Below are positions 32,724-43,680 of a stretch of 64,000 nucleotides of DNA, piece by piece (the stretch's first letter is position 1; each line of letters opens with the position of its first letter). The DNA comes from Linderina pennispora (lineage: Eukaryota > Kickxellomycota > Kickxellomycetes > Kickxellales > Kickxellaceae), in assembly GCF_002104995.1 (NCBI RefSeq), contig NW_024468270.1:62001-126000 (forward strand), in the 5' to 3' direction. Under the pieces are notes generated by a model. That model saw nothing but the letters and a program-made list of their open reading frames with translations, was not told where the DNA came from and did no database searches. Both the position numbers and the translations under genes were made by a program.

Positions 32724-34546
32724 TCAGAATGTTCTGCCATGACCTGCTTCGACAGGTCCGGCGGTCATGGGGGGAGTGGCATTGATCGTTGCCATCTTAA
32801 ATAATTCTTGTTCGCGAGAATAAAATAGGAGATTGACGAGGTAGTCTGTCTACACACAGAGAGTGTAGTAAGGTATGAAGAGATTCGGGGGGGGGGTGTT
32901 TGCTTGCTTTAACGAGTGCCGAGTGCACAGATATGAGTTGAGTATTCTTTGGCTTGCACTAAATCTGCTCCGTTCTGTCGATGGTGAACAATTTAGATAC
33001 ACGATATACCTACTGAAAAATACTATCGAATCCAAGAGCTACTATCATATCGTCGTACTTTTATATGGATCCTGTGGAGGCATCCATCACTGTTGGACAT
33101 ACAACGACCTGACTTGGATCCCAATTATTTATAGGCCATAAGGACTAAATCACAGCTTTCTGGGCCGCCGGTCCTTGCTCCTATTTTTATCGACATCTAC
33201 CTCGAGCTCAGTATGCGAAAATATCACAAAAGGACAGCTTCGATGATTTCTCACAACATTTGGTGATCACCTTGATGTGCCCACTGATTTGTAGTTGATC
33301 CATGGAATGCCTGACACAAGGTCACGGCATTACAAGAAAATAAAACTGATGATGAGCTAGACGTGATCTGCTCCATTTGTGCCTGCAGCCATCGAGAAGT
33401 AGTACTGAAATATCCACCACCTATAAGGGCAATAGCTATGCATCTTATCACAAATATTTATGCACTAACCTAATTCCACAAGTGACTAGTAATTAGGTAC
33501 TTTGCTATCCCCATATATAGAATTTTTTATTAGAGATGATTTAAGGGTTTAAAATATCAGCCTATTGATATTATTAAGGATACCAATTGGGATTTCAGAA
33601 AACTACCCTATTTATTATAAGAGTAAGAGTATTTGGAATAATCAGATAATATCAATAACGATTCTATGCAATGACTAATATCTAATATATATTAGCATAA
33701 AGGATATAATTAGTAGCAAATTGCATACACTTATTATCTATGCTTTTCTCTATATAGCAGACTTTATTAATATAGGAGGTCATTCAGAGTTAGTTATCTA
33801 CACAATAATTATTTATACATGTTGAAACTATTGGCAATTTCAGTGAAATAAAAATTTCACCCAAACTGCCATCAGCATCTTAGAAAAGCTTCAGCAAACA
33901 TAATTTCAACCAGAAAGAAAAACATTGCATATTTGGGGTTAATTATCATTGGGCAACAAAAGTCAATATCTCAATAGATGTGGCTAAGTAACCACAAGGA
34001 AATTATGTTCACTGAAACTTTTCCAAGATGCCAATGGCAGTTTGGGTGAAATGGCAAAAAAAATATTTGTATTTTTAAAATCAATTATACTCATAAAAAC
34101 ATTCTGGACACAACAATTATAAATATCTATTCCAAAAATATCTAGTAGTAAAAAATGGTTCTGAAAACGATTATTCAAATATCTATCTAACAAAATTATA
34201 ATTTACTAAAATTTATAAGTCCAGGAATGACCCCCATATACCACAATAGCCCTCTTGACCAAATACTGAAGCAGAAAAGGCAACGAAATCTATAAAATAT
34301 ACTAGTGGCTGCTAATGGTTAGTATACATCAAGATAATTCTTTAGACAGAATTATTAGGCTAGGTTCAATACTCACAGTGCTAATAACAGAACTGGTCAA
34401 ATAGCACCTCAAACGCAATAGAAATAGTATTTATCACAAAAACATTTTATAAAAAGCAGAAATGAAGGTATAGCAGCAAAAAACAAAATGGCCGCTCTTT
34501 GAACATGTTCCATAGCAATCACTTTGGCGACAAAAAGCAAAAATGT
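32724..34546. other. AT-rich, CpG-poor stretch without genes
   Basis: No coding region is recognisable. From about 33480 the sequence is strongly AT-rich. It includes the decayed inverted repeat at 33854-34052. Confidence 0.5.
33854..34052. repeat. Decayed inverted repeat (54-bp arms)
   Basis: Arms 33854-33907 and 33999-34052 are reverse complements of equal length with a 91-bp spacer. All visible differences are transitions, and two positions read CA in one arm and TG in the other, as expected from decay of an ancestral CpG. It is probably a foldback or MITE-type element relic. Confidence 0.65.
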
Positions 34547-34616
34547 GCTGTTGCCTGGAATCGAACCAGGGTCGACACGGCCACAACGTGATGTACTGCC
34601 ACTATACTACAACAGC
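34547..34616 (-). tRNA. tRNA-His (GTG)
   Basis: Acceptor GCTGTTG/CAACAGC, anticodon loop TTGTGGC (anticodon GTG) and T-arm CTGGTTCGATTCCAG. The base preceding the 5' end is G, which fits the extra G-1 of tRNA-His, although that base is usually added after transcription. One T-T mismatch at the top of the anticodon stem. Confidence 0.88.
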
Positions 34617-35402
34617 CAAAGCCTTTAAGCGAATTCTGGAATTTCTTGAAAAATAAAACATACATCAACATACGGACATCAATACACGACTCTACCTGAT
34701 GCGCAACTCTCTACTTTCTCTCTATATCGCTAAGAAATACCAAGTGTCCTGCCTAGCGATTGAATTCATTCATATCATAGTGTTGCGCCCCCGCTGCGGC
34801 TGTCCCTGACGTCGACATGTCCGCCAAGCCAGGTGACGGCAAACCAGGTACCAGCAAGAGCTCTGCTACGGCCTGCACAACGAAGGTAACATCAGACCTC
34901 TGATGAGTTGCACAAATGGCCGCATTGAAGATACATCCACAAAACCTATTTATTCTCTTTTCTCTCCTTTCTTCGGTATTAAATATCACCTTTATAACCC
35001 CTACACAAAACAAAATGGTAGGTACCGCTGGCCCAAAAGGCATAGTGGCAGCTCCTCCTGTTGCGTTGGTTATTTTTCTGAGTAGAAACTAAGTGCTACA
35101 GAATTCGCACAATGCTGGTTATTTTCAAATTAGATAGGCTCTATATATGCAGGACCATACTGTGTGTGGGATCTGTCTATTGTAATGGAGATCAGCCCCC
35201 ATCATCTGGCACAGCATATTTCAGCTCACACCACTCTCTCACATTGGTGATGCAATGGTGATATAATGTGCCAATAGTGCTGTTACAATAGACTTAACTA
35301 TTATTTGTATGGACGTCTGATCTTTAGATTCGCTACCTGTTAACAGATTCTACCAGTGCCACATGTCTGTGTCATTATACATGTCCCATGTTCATTTGTA
35401 TT
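34617..35402. other. Intergenic, no gene seen
   Basis: No supported gene. It lies 3' of the receptor gene at 35.4-36.5 kb, so part may be its 3' untranslated region. Confidence 0.4.
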
Positions 35403-36515
35403 TCACAGCCTAATATTCAATGTTGAATTGTGAAACATAAACTCAGTATTATCTTCTGGCTGAGGTCTTGTAATGTGTTCCTTGTCCGAGCCTAGTCTTG
35501 AATATGATGTGCAACGGTTACCAAACTGAGTCTCTGTGCTAATTTCATACTGCTTAGCCAGCCCATCAGCCCTCAGCTTATCCAGCCACATGCGGAGGTA
35601 TTCGTGGTGGTGGAAGAAACACTGGTAACAGGGGAAAATAATAATAATCCATGGAGCCAAAATGCTACCGATGCAATCAAATATTGTATTAATTGATCGC
35701 AATTTGAGATCCAGTGCGAATGTAGGATTTGTGACATTCACAACAGTGGTTATCACAAGGTTCACAATGGCAGCGCCAGATATAATGAATGACTCATGGT
35801 GCTCTCGGAAGCTAGGCTGGATTTTGCGAATGAGGATCATCAGAATAAGGTTGGTGAGCCAAATGAGCCACATCAGGGCCATAAATGTGTAACGGAATGG
35901 ATCTGTATAATTGCACAGCTCGACGCTTTGGATATAGTATGCAATTTTCATCTTGTCAAGGGCAGTGGGTGTGATGCAAAATGCCAGAATAGGGACAGCC
36001 AATACAATCAGTGGCGCCCAGTAGCTCACACTGTGGCTAGGTCTGCTCTGAACAAATACTCGATAGAGAGCATAAAGGCGAATCATCACAAAGCAGCCAT
36101 TGACATAGCAGAAAAGCATCCGGAACCAGGCAGACCAGATTATGCAGTACTTGAATGGTCCTACCAAATGCACATGCCCATTTGTAACAATGTCACCAAC
36201 AAGCCACAGCGCCGCAGTTATGTACATAGCTGTTGTTGCCAGCAGGTTCTTCCGGCGGATTGGGGGATAGTTGCGGTTCCACCAGGCATATAGTAGGACA
36301 AATAAAGTGGCTCCATACATCGATGCTACAGTAATGATAATGACAGTGTCGACTGGTCCAACAGGGTCAAGCTTGTATCCTAGCGCAGCAGCAATCTACT
36401 CCAAGAGCTCATATAGTGACTTAGTGCTTAGAGATATCCTAACCGTTGGTACTGGTACTGAAGTCTAACATACCTGGACTTTCTCTTCGTCTGAAGTACT
36501 CCTTTTCTGAAGCAT
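35403..36515 (-). CDS. Seven-transmembrane receptor-family protein, two exons
   Basis: Exon 1 is 36515-36474 (MLQKRSTSDEEKVQ). The 78-nt intron (36396-36473) runs GTATGT to GAGTAG. Exon 2 is 36395-35403, starting IAAALGYKLDPVGPVDTV; the product has 344 residues. Seven hydrophobic segments are visible. Family landmarks are YPPIRRKN after TM1, VGDIVTNGHVH after TM2, CIIWSAWFRML at TM3, YWAPLIVLAVP at TM4, FRYTFMALMWLIW at TM5 and a CFFHHHEYLRMWLDKL segment after TM7. The intron sits at the same place as in the arm A and B genes, which supports common descent. A plasma-membrane receptor role is inferred from topology only; the ligand is unknown. Confidence 0.82.
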
Positions 36516-37751
36516 TAGTAAGCCTATCTAGTCTATTCTGTGACTGCTTTATAGGGATGTAGAGACAAATGGTGGGCTAACGTATGAAGAATAAGCAAAC
36601 AAAAGTAAAGCAATGAGAGATAGCAGTAGTGCAAGTGCTGAGGGCGGAGATGAGCATAGATTCCAAATCAAAGGGGAGCCGTTCCAAGTCTAAACTTGTC
36701 ATGTATTGTTGACAACGTTCTTAAACCTGAGAAGTATGCAATAGTGGATGTGAATGCAAATGCACAGCAACGGGCTAAGGGATTCACAATTTGCCACTGC
36801 TATTCCGTCAAAGGAATCAGAGGCAAACCAACTAGTTTCAGGGACAGCTTGGGTACAGGCGCATGAGCAGATTTACAAAACAAATACTATCTTTTTATTT
36901 GGAGGTGTTTGGGTCTGGCAGAAAGTTGGCTACAGGCACTGAGAGAAGCATATGTTTGCTAAGCTGCGTATTGGTTGTATCTGGTCAAACTGGTCATTGG
37001 CGGTTCTGGGTAGCTGCTACCTCATATAGTCCTTCTCTGAAGCAGGTATTCTTAGTACTATTTTTGGTATTATGTAATGCAAATAAACAAAAAGATTGCC
37101 ACGATGCCTACCTTGCATAGATTTCCCTCCCTTGTTGTACCAGGTCCCCATGAGGTGTTCGCACTCCCCTTCGCTGTTTAAGCTTGAGAGAAAGCTAAGA
37201 TGATATGATGGGGTCCGAATCGTGCTTGAGTTTATTAATGAATGGAACCTGGCCGAAAAGCTTATTGACCATATTTTAGCTGTGTAGAGAGCTGCTTTGC
37301 ACTGCGTATGGAGTCAGACTGATATGCAGGCCAAGAGATGGTTCTACCTTCATGAACTGAGGATTCATGCTTGAATTCTGTGCTGCGGCTGCTGCCCCGT
37401 TCAGTAATAGGTTCAATCTGCTGAGATCCTCTGTGGTTGCTACCTGTCATTTAAACATCACTGGCCGGATCATCAATAAAGTTTGGAAGTAAAACCCTGT
37501 TAGCATAGGTTGTAGGAGCCTTGTATCAATCGCTTGAATAATTTCTCTAGATGTCGTTCCTTGTATACATTGAGCGGCCATCAAAATGGTGGAACTTCAA
37601 AGAAATGTAGTTTTAGCTTACTCCTGAGCGATATAACCATTATGTCATCGATAATGTCCTGTAGTTGGCCTAGAGCATTCATTATGCATTATAGCGTGTT
37701 GTGTTGATTAATCCATTATCCTTTGAACATAATACGTCTATTGAATTAATA
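36516..37751. other. Gene-free stretch, 1.2 kb
   Basis: Reading frames here are short and carry no signature. The region lies between the 5' end of one receptor gene and the 3' end of the next, both on the minus strand. Confidence 0.45.
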
Positions 37752-38963
37752 TTACGAAAAATGCTGTAGCGATCTAGTGAATGTGAGTTTTGTAGAAATT
37801 TCGCTGCTACGAGTAAAATTACTTATAGCTGCCGGTGTTGGAGGGGGGATGGATGGTAAGGGCTTCTCATCGAGATTGATATGCTGGAATGCATCTGAGG
37901 GTGCACCGATATTCAAATCAGGCAAAGGATACTTAGATACTGATGAGCTGTAGATGGTTGAGCCGCCGTCATAGCTAGAACCATGGATGCTACTCATGCC
38001 ATCATCACTATCAGAATCCAATTTTGTGGTAACAAAAGACATTGGGCCAACATCATACTCATTTTCAAAGCCATCACGAGTGAGCCTCTGCAACCACCTG
38101 TGCTCGTAATCTTTACGAAAGACACGCATATACACTGGCTGGCCAAGAATGATCCAAAGGCAGGCGTGCGACACTAATAGATCCGAGAAGGTAACGTACG
38201 CGCGGAGTCCACGTTTCAATGCATAATCTGAGGCACACACTTGTACGACAGCAGTGGCTACGAGGAGGTATAGTGCTAGTACACAGATGATAACACATTC
38301 ACGGACCTCGCGGAAGCTAGATTCGATGTTGCGTATCTTGAACATAGCTACAGCAATTGCAATCCATATTATTGCAAGTAGGCCCATGTTCGCATAACGG
38401 AACGCGACACCAAACTTGCAGATCTCGATAGTCTCTATGAAAGCCACAGTCACGCTGTCGTCCAGCCACTGGACAGTGACGCTAAAGGCGATGATTATTA
38501 TAAACAGAGCCCATATAGGACCATAGTACGCCCAGCCAGTATACGATTTGTGTTTGTTGAACACCCGATCTAGAGCATAGATTCGGATGAACATGAGCGC
38601 CGAGTATGTGAAGACTGAGGCGTCGCGGCACCAGATAGACCAGAGCTTACACAACCGCCACTTTCCAGTTAGACGAACATGCCCGTTGGTAGCTAGATCA
38701 CCAAAGTACCACAGCACACATGCACAGCACATGAGTGTCGTCAAGCGAAGGTTTTTTGCGCGAATGGGCCGGTATGTCTGGTTCAGCCAGGCAAAAATGA
38801 TCAGCAAAACAGTTAGAATGTTTAGAACGGCACCGACTGCGATAACAACATAGTCCGAAGGACCAACAAGCTCAAGCTGATAGCCTAGTAGCGTTGTGAT
38901 TTCAACTTTATCAGTGTCTGAAACTGCTCGGGAAGCTAGTGAATTGGTATGTGGCGGACGCAT
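37752..38963 (-). CDS. Seven-transmembrane receptor-family protein, intronless copy
   Basis: 403 residues from the ATG at 38963 (MRPPHTNSLASRAV). The frame is open further upstream but only from a non-ATG codon. It has TM1 ending YRPIRAKN, TM2 with FGDLATNGHV, TM3 CKLWSIWCRD, TM4 GWAYYGPIWAL, TM5 RYANMGLLAIIWIA, TM6, TM7 and VYMRVFRKDYEHRWLQRL, then a long Ser/Asp-rich cytoplasmic tail of about 110 residues with acidic DSDSDDG. The N-terminal part aligns with exons 1 and 2 of its relatives (LELVGPSDY), but the intron found in the other three is absent, suggesting intron loss. The frame is clean. The serine-rich tail would suit phosphorylation-dependent regulation. Ligand unknown. Confidence 0.83.
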   Translation of the reverse strand: MRPPHTNSLASRAVSDTDKVEITTLLGYQLELVGPSDYVVIAVGAVLNILTVLLIIFAWLNQTYRPIRAKNLRLTTLMCCACVLWYFGDLATNGHVRLTGKWRLCKLWSIWCRDASVFTYSALMFIRIYALDRVFNKHKSYTGWAYYGPIWALFIIIIAFSVTVQWLDDSVTVAFIETIEICKFGVAFRYANMGLLAIIWIAIAVAMFKIRNIESSFREVRECVIICVLALYLLVATAVVQVCASDYALKRGLRAYVTFSDLLVSHACLWIILGQPVYMRVFRKDYEHRWLQRLTRDGFENEYDVGPMSFVTTKLDSDSDDGMSSIHGSSYDGGSTIYSSSVSKYPLPDLNIGAPSDAFQHINLDEKPLPSIPPPTPAAISNFTRSSEISTKLTFTRSLQHFS

Positions 38964-39268
38964 GGAGATATGCAAAAGGGAAAAATGCAAATGATGTGAG
39001 TTGGGGAGATGCTAATGCAAACTCACTTTTCGGCCAAACATCGGCAGCTTTATGTCAATCGTGAGACGGGGACCTGAGGATTTTAACAGATGAAAAGCGC
39101 TATAAATAGACTGGATTGTCTAAATCCACAAAGAAGTTTGCTGCTTTTTTTATGAGCACTCATTATTAAAGCCCAAAACACTTTGCAGGTAGTCTTGGCA
39201 CAAGGAAATAATTTTAGTAACAAGCTTGGCATCTGGGAACCTTCCATGACAGGGCGTAGCCATGAGAG

Positions 39269-40434
39269 TTATCGATAGCTAGAAAAATTAGCAATCTCTG
39301 AATTCGAGTCAAGCGTGATGTGATAGTCGGTGGCATAGGTTCGGTCGTTACTGCTAAGACTTGTGAGCTGGTGGCCACTCCCCATCTTTGCGAAATCCGA
39401 CGTGTTGGCGCTGCGATTCATTTCGATCTGGTATTCGCGCTGGAGACCATCGCGGGCAAGCTTGGCAAGCCATTCATGCTCGTATTTCTCGCGGTAGAAA
39501 ATACACTTGAAAACTGGATAAACCAAAAAGACCCAAACACTAATGTTACCGCATACAACATCAACGTAGGTTGTAATAGTACGAAGGGTTCTGTTTAGTG
39601 GGTAGGTTGGGAATATTCCGTGAACCAACGAGGTCTCCAGCAAGGTAGTAAAGGCAATAAAGAAGACGACCAATGCTTCTCTAAATTCGTTAAACGCAGT
39701 CTGGATATGGCGAATTTTGATGTAGTAAAAGAGCGACGCAAACCACACCAACCAGAGCAGCGCCAAGCTCCCCCACTTGAATCCTTCCACATAGTGGCAA
39801 ATCTCCAGTTTTGAGAGGTACGAGACAGTGAGATCATCACTAATTAGCTGGACCGTTAGACAAAAGATCAGTAGCGCAGCGGCAAGGATGACGATTGGCA
39901 TATAGTATGCCCAGCCAGTAAAGCTCTTGCGCTGGATGAAGATGCGGTTGAGCGCGTGAGCACGCAGCAGTACAATGGACGAGTACAGATAGCCGCCTAG
40001 GTCACGGAACCAGATGACCCACAGTTTGCACTTGCTCCATACACCGACGTTGTAGACGAGACCGTTGGTTGCAATATCGCCTAGAAACCACACAATGCAC
40101 GCAATATACATGACAGTGGTCAGAGGCATGTTTTTTGCGCGGATTGGTCTGTAGTTTCGGTGAATGAGGGCGTAGAGTACCAGCAGCCCAGTCACGCCGT
40201 AGAGCGAGGCAGAAACTGCAATGGTTACAGTGTCCGTCACTCCAACCGGCTCAAGCGTTTTCCCGAGGTCAGCAATACCCTATAATAAACAGTAGCGGAT
40301 AAGTGAAAAACGAGTGCTCCTTGAATCAGAAATCGGGATATGCGCTTAGTCTTATCAGTAGAGCTTGCTACCTTTATTCGATCCGCTTCCGATAGTTTCG
40401 GGGCCCGCTTGGATAGTGCTAGGGCGGTGGACAT
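39269..40434 (-). CDS. Seven-transmembrane receptor-family protein, arm B copy (intact)
   Basis: Exon 1 is 40434-40372 (MSTALALSKRAPKLSEADRI). The 92-nt intron (40280-40371) separates it from exon 2, 40279-39269; the product has 357 residues. The frame is complete: TM1 (ASLYGVTGLLVLYALI), RPIRAKN, TM2 LGDIATNG, TM3 KLWVIWFRD, TM4 GWAYYMPIVILA, TM5, TM6 (ALVVFFIAFTTLLE), PTYPLN, TM7 and CIFYREKYEHEWLAKL, followed by a short Ser/Asn-rich tail. It is nearly identical to the arm A copy up to TM5 and again after TM7, but TM6-TM7 differ strongly. This is the intact member of the duplicated pair. Confidence 0.85.
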
Positions 40435-41204
40435 AGAAAATTAATACAGGTATGGTGTTTACAATAGCTAATGATGAGGAGATAGTTTACAAAAATGTCG
40501 TTTGAGTAAGTAACAGCAAAACAAGATAAAGGAAGGGAGTGAAAAAGATAGAAAGTGGATGGGAAGCCAGTCAAGTATATGATGCATGACTGCTGTGGGC
40601 TTGGGCGGCTCATACGAAGGGGGTGGCAATAGCTTTGCCAATGTCCAAAAATGAAAGCATGCTGGCCAATGATTAACACTCTTACGAGAAAGGGAACCAT
40701 AGTCCATGCAATATGCAAGCGGTTAATTAGTTTCAACGTGAAGATGCATAACAGAGGAGTGGAAAGCCGGTTTTGTACACGGTGTTTTGGCCTGAACCGG
40801 AAGCGCCGAGCTGTTCTGTTGGGGGAGGCATAGGCCACACTTGGCTCATTTTCCAAAATACCGAAGTAAACTATCCTGAGGTGTTCTATTCGGGCGGACA
40901 AACGCCTAATAAAGTGTCCTCTGGCGAAAAAAAAAAAAGCCGTAGGTGTGCATTTTTCTGCATGTCTCCAAGATCAGTGCAAGGTGTGTACTGATAGCTA
41001 ACGCAGGGATGATAGCAGAACTTTAGCAATTAAGTATGGAGCAACTGTGAGAAACGTGGGGACAGATCATTAATGGGGATAGCCGAATGAATAATGGACG
41101 ATCACTACCTGAATGGTTCCGCTGAGGAGCATCAGCACAGAATGCAGTATTAGGGATGCCGACTAACCGAGGCAGGCTGCATGGATTGGGGGCATTGATA
41201 ATGC

Positions 41205-41302
41205 CTTGGTGATATGAAGCAAGAGTCGAGCAATCTGTCAAAGTGAAAGCTATACCTGAATGGAAGTGGTGAGGGGTGGAAAGGAGCAAAAAAATAACCA
41301 AA
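41205..41302. repeat. 98-bp segment with inverted ends, orientation 2
   Basis: Counterpart of 27592-27689. The ends are CTTGGT and ACCAAA. The flanks on both sides match arm A in inverted orientation, while this segment does not invert with them. Confidence 0.7.
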
Positions 41303-41367
41303 CGATGGAGCACTGTATCCATAGTATTTTATACATATCGATTTTCTGAGGATTCAACAAATGGGAT

Positions 41368-41439
41368 GCCTTCTTGGCTCAGTTGGCAGAGCGTCTGCCT
41401 AGTAAGCAGAAGGTCGCCAGTTCGATTCTGGCAGAAGGC
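41368..41439 (+). tRNA. tRNA-Thr (AGT), arm B copy
   Basis: Same sequence as the arm A tRNA-Thr on the opposite strand: acceptor GCCTTCT/AGAAGGC and anticodon loop CTAGTAA. Confidence 0.94.
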
Positions 41440-41570
41440 AGCATCTCTTTTTGCCATCCCTAGTCTCGATGTGGCGGGAGTCAAGCGCAGCTGTGCCTGT
41501 TTTTTGCATGGCCAGTGTCTATTTCCGCAAAAAAAAGCCCTACAACGAAATGAGCTTGTGCAAAAGAATG

Positions 41571-41642
41571 GGGCTCTGCCGGGGATTGAACCCGGGACCT
41601 CTCGCACCCTAAGCGAGAATCATACCGCTAGACCACAGAACC
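41571..41642 (-). tRNA. tRNA-Pro (AGG), arm B copy
   Basis: Reverse-strand counterpart of 27251-27322, with acceptor GGTTCTG/CAGAGCC and anticodon AGG. Confidence 0.93.
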
Positions 41643-42732
41643 AATATTCCTTTTTCACTGAATTTCGAGAAAATATTTTCATATAGGAATATACGGTTAC
41701 CCATTGTATTACTGCCAGCACTTGCTTGGCATTGATGTCTCACCTATAAAGCTTCGCATTTGATTCCAACGATGCTTGGTTCATGTGATGGGTGTTTGTA
41801 ATTCGTGTGCTGCTTGCATTAGTGAATGTGTCAATAGGTAATCTCATTTTGCCATGAGAAGCAGTCTGCATTGATTCCTATTTTTGTTATCATCTACCCC
41901 ATGAATAGTCTACCTAGTATTGCCACTCTGTGTGGCAAGGCATGGTGCCTACGTGGTGCACACTAGTGCTAGCTTCATATGCGAGTATTGCAGGAGAACA
42001 TCATAACCTACTTGATTGCCCTAAGCGAATGGTGCACGTTTTCCCGAGAATGTGGCAGGGGCTGGGTCCATGCTCAGTGAGTGTGTCCAGCAACCGAAGA
42101 AAGGTGTACTCCAACAAGGCACATGCATTGCACCTAGACTGCCACAGAGTGGGTGCCATGGTTGTCCAATAAGCTGGAAAGCGGCGGTACGCCTAGCGAC
42201 TCCGCCTTCGCACTCTTCTTTTCATTCCACCTCTGCCTCTTAAAGTGTCTTCCTCGCCATTATTAGGAAGAGCAAAAGCACGTATAGCTGCCCATATACC
42301 GCTGGATGTGCTGTGTGCCATCATATCTCAGCCAAATGCGCCGCATCCCTGTCGCGTGACCAGCCCGGATTCTGAATCCAGGTTGGTGCACAACTAGTGA
42401 CTGATGGCTGAATAAAATGATGATGTCTGTTTGTTTCTCAGTAGGTAGTTGGTATTGTGGTTCCAAATCCTTATGATTTTAGGAACCCATGGATCAAGAC
42501 CTTTAGGCCACAATGGCCGGCCATACTATTCCGGGCGGCTGGCGCCACTACTTAGACGGGCGCTTGCCCTTTCACCTGGCGATTCCTCCTTCCTTCTTTC
42601 ATACAGCATATTTCATACGTTCAATATACGTCGTGGAAAGGTGCTTGGAGAGTAAACGTGTTTTAGACAGTTGCAGGAGGTTGTATATCTAAGTGTATCG
42701 TACCCGAGACACAACAGGTATCAAAACCGGTC

Positions 42733-42777
42733 CTGCTGGTGCCTTTGCCTAAATTTTCATATTTTCCTACTTCTTTC
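42733..42777 (+). repeat. Stray copy of the CPA1 3' end
   Basis: GCCTAAATTTTCATATTTTC, with a few flanking bases on each side, repeats the CPA1 stop codon and start of its 3' UTR at 22860-22905. The similarity fades after about 45 bp. It lies on the plus strand, just beyond the 3' end of the minus-strand EVE gene. Confidence 0.6.
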
Positions 42778-42802
42778 TCCACTATGTAGGAGCTCTAGCT
42801 CA

Positions 42803-43680
42803 CTATTTATTTCCAAGTTTCAGGATAAAGTCGTATTCGCCAGCCTTTACTGGTTGAACCGACAACCTTCCGCGCTTGATTAGAACCATATCCTTTAACT
42901 CCTGGTACCCTTTCAGGGCCGAAAGCGGAATAATGTTACTAAATTTCGACTCAAACTTGACATCAACCTATATATAGCTCATTAGCGATTAATGCTGATG
43001 AGAATCTACAATGTCTCTAAAGTATACCTACCATAAACCACTTGGGTACATCAGCCTTGGATTTCGGGTCGTAATAGGGGTGCTCTGGGTCGAATGCTGT
43101 GTAGTCCGGGTATGCCTCTCTAACCACAGTAGCGGTTCCCGCAATACCAGGTGTCTTGCAGTTTGAATGATAAAAGAGCACCTACTTGTAGATGGTTAGT
43201 ATGGTTGGCATATGCACAAGTCTGTGCCGCGCGTCTATAGCCTACCTTGTCTCCGATCTTCATTTTGTCGCGCATGATGTTTCGCGCCTCGTAGTTTCTC
43301 TAACGATGTTCTCAGTGGGCTAGTAATGTCAAACGCTCCAGTAAAATGGACAAGAACCGGCCAGCTACATACCACTCCATCCCAGCACGACGTCGAATCC
43401 TTCATCTCATAGAGATCGTCAATGCTAAATTTCACGTCCTTTCCTTTGACGATGCGCGACTCGGGCTCAGCTTTCATCAGCCAGTATCCGTAGATCTAGT
43501 AGCGGCATAGGGTGAAGTTATCACATGCAACCATGCACAATGCTTAAAATTGCAGTAGCTGTAACCTACCTTCGCATCGTTGGATAGAGCAGTAGTGGTG
43601 TGCGACTCTCCACTTTTGCACGAGCGAGTAGCCTTCTTTGCGAACTCGTTGACTCTCGCAGATCTCCGCACAGGTGGCAT
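42803..43680 (-). CDS. EVE-domain protein, THYN1-like
   Basis: Five exons, all with clean GT/AG sites and codon-boundary joins: 43680-43570, 43495-43373, 43299-43246, 43181-43032 and 42967-42803. Introns are 74, 73, 64 and 64 nt; the product has 200 residues. After a basic N-terminus (MPPVRRSARVNEF) the EVE domain opens with YWLMKAEPESRIVKGKDVKF and SIDDL, then RNYEARNIMRDKM, KVLFYHSNCKTPGIAGTATV, YYDPKSKADVPKWFMVDV and RGRLSVQPV. The EVE fold is PUA-like and probably recognises modified bases in DNA or RNA; the animal homologue THYN1 is nuclear. The start Met is the second of two in-frame candidates (the other at 43704). Confidence 0.9.

Larger units (their letters stand above)
39300..42416. 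repeat. Inverted segmental duplication, arm B
   Basis: Reverse-orientation counterpart of 26490-29735. It contains tRNA-Thr (+), tRNA-Pro (-), the 98-bp segment and the intact receptor gene. The tRNA genes and receptor exons are very similar to arm A, whereas the flanking non-coding sequence has accumulated many differences and small indels. The duplication is therefore not brand new, and the genes have been held similar by selection or gene conversion. Confidence 0.85.
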
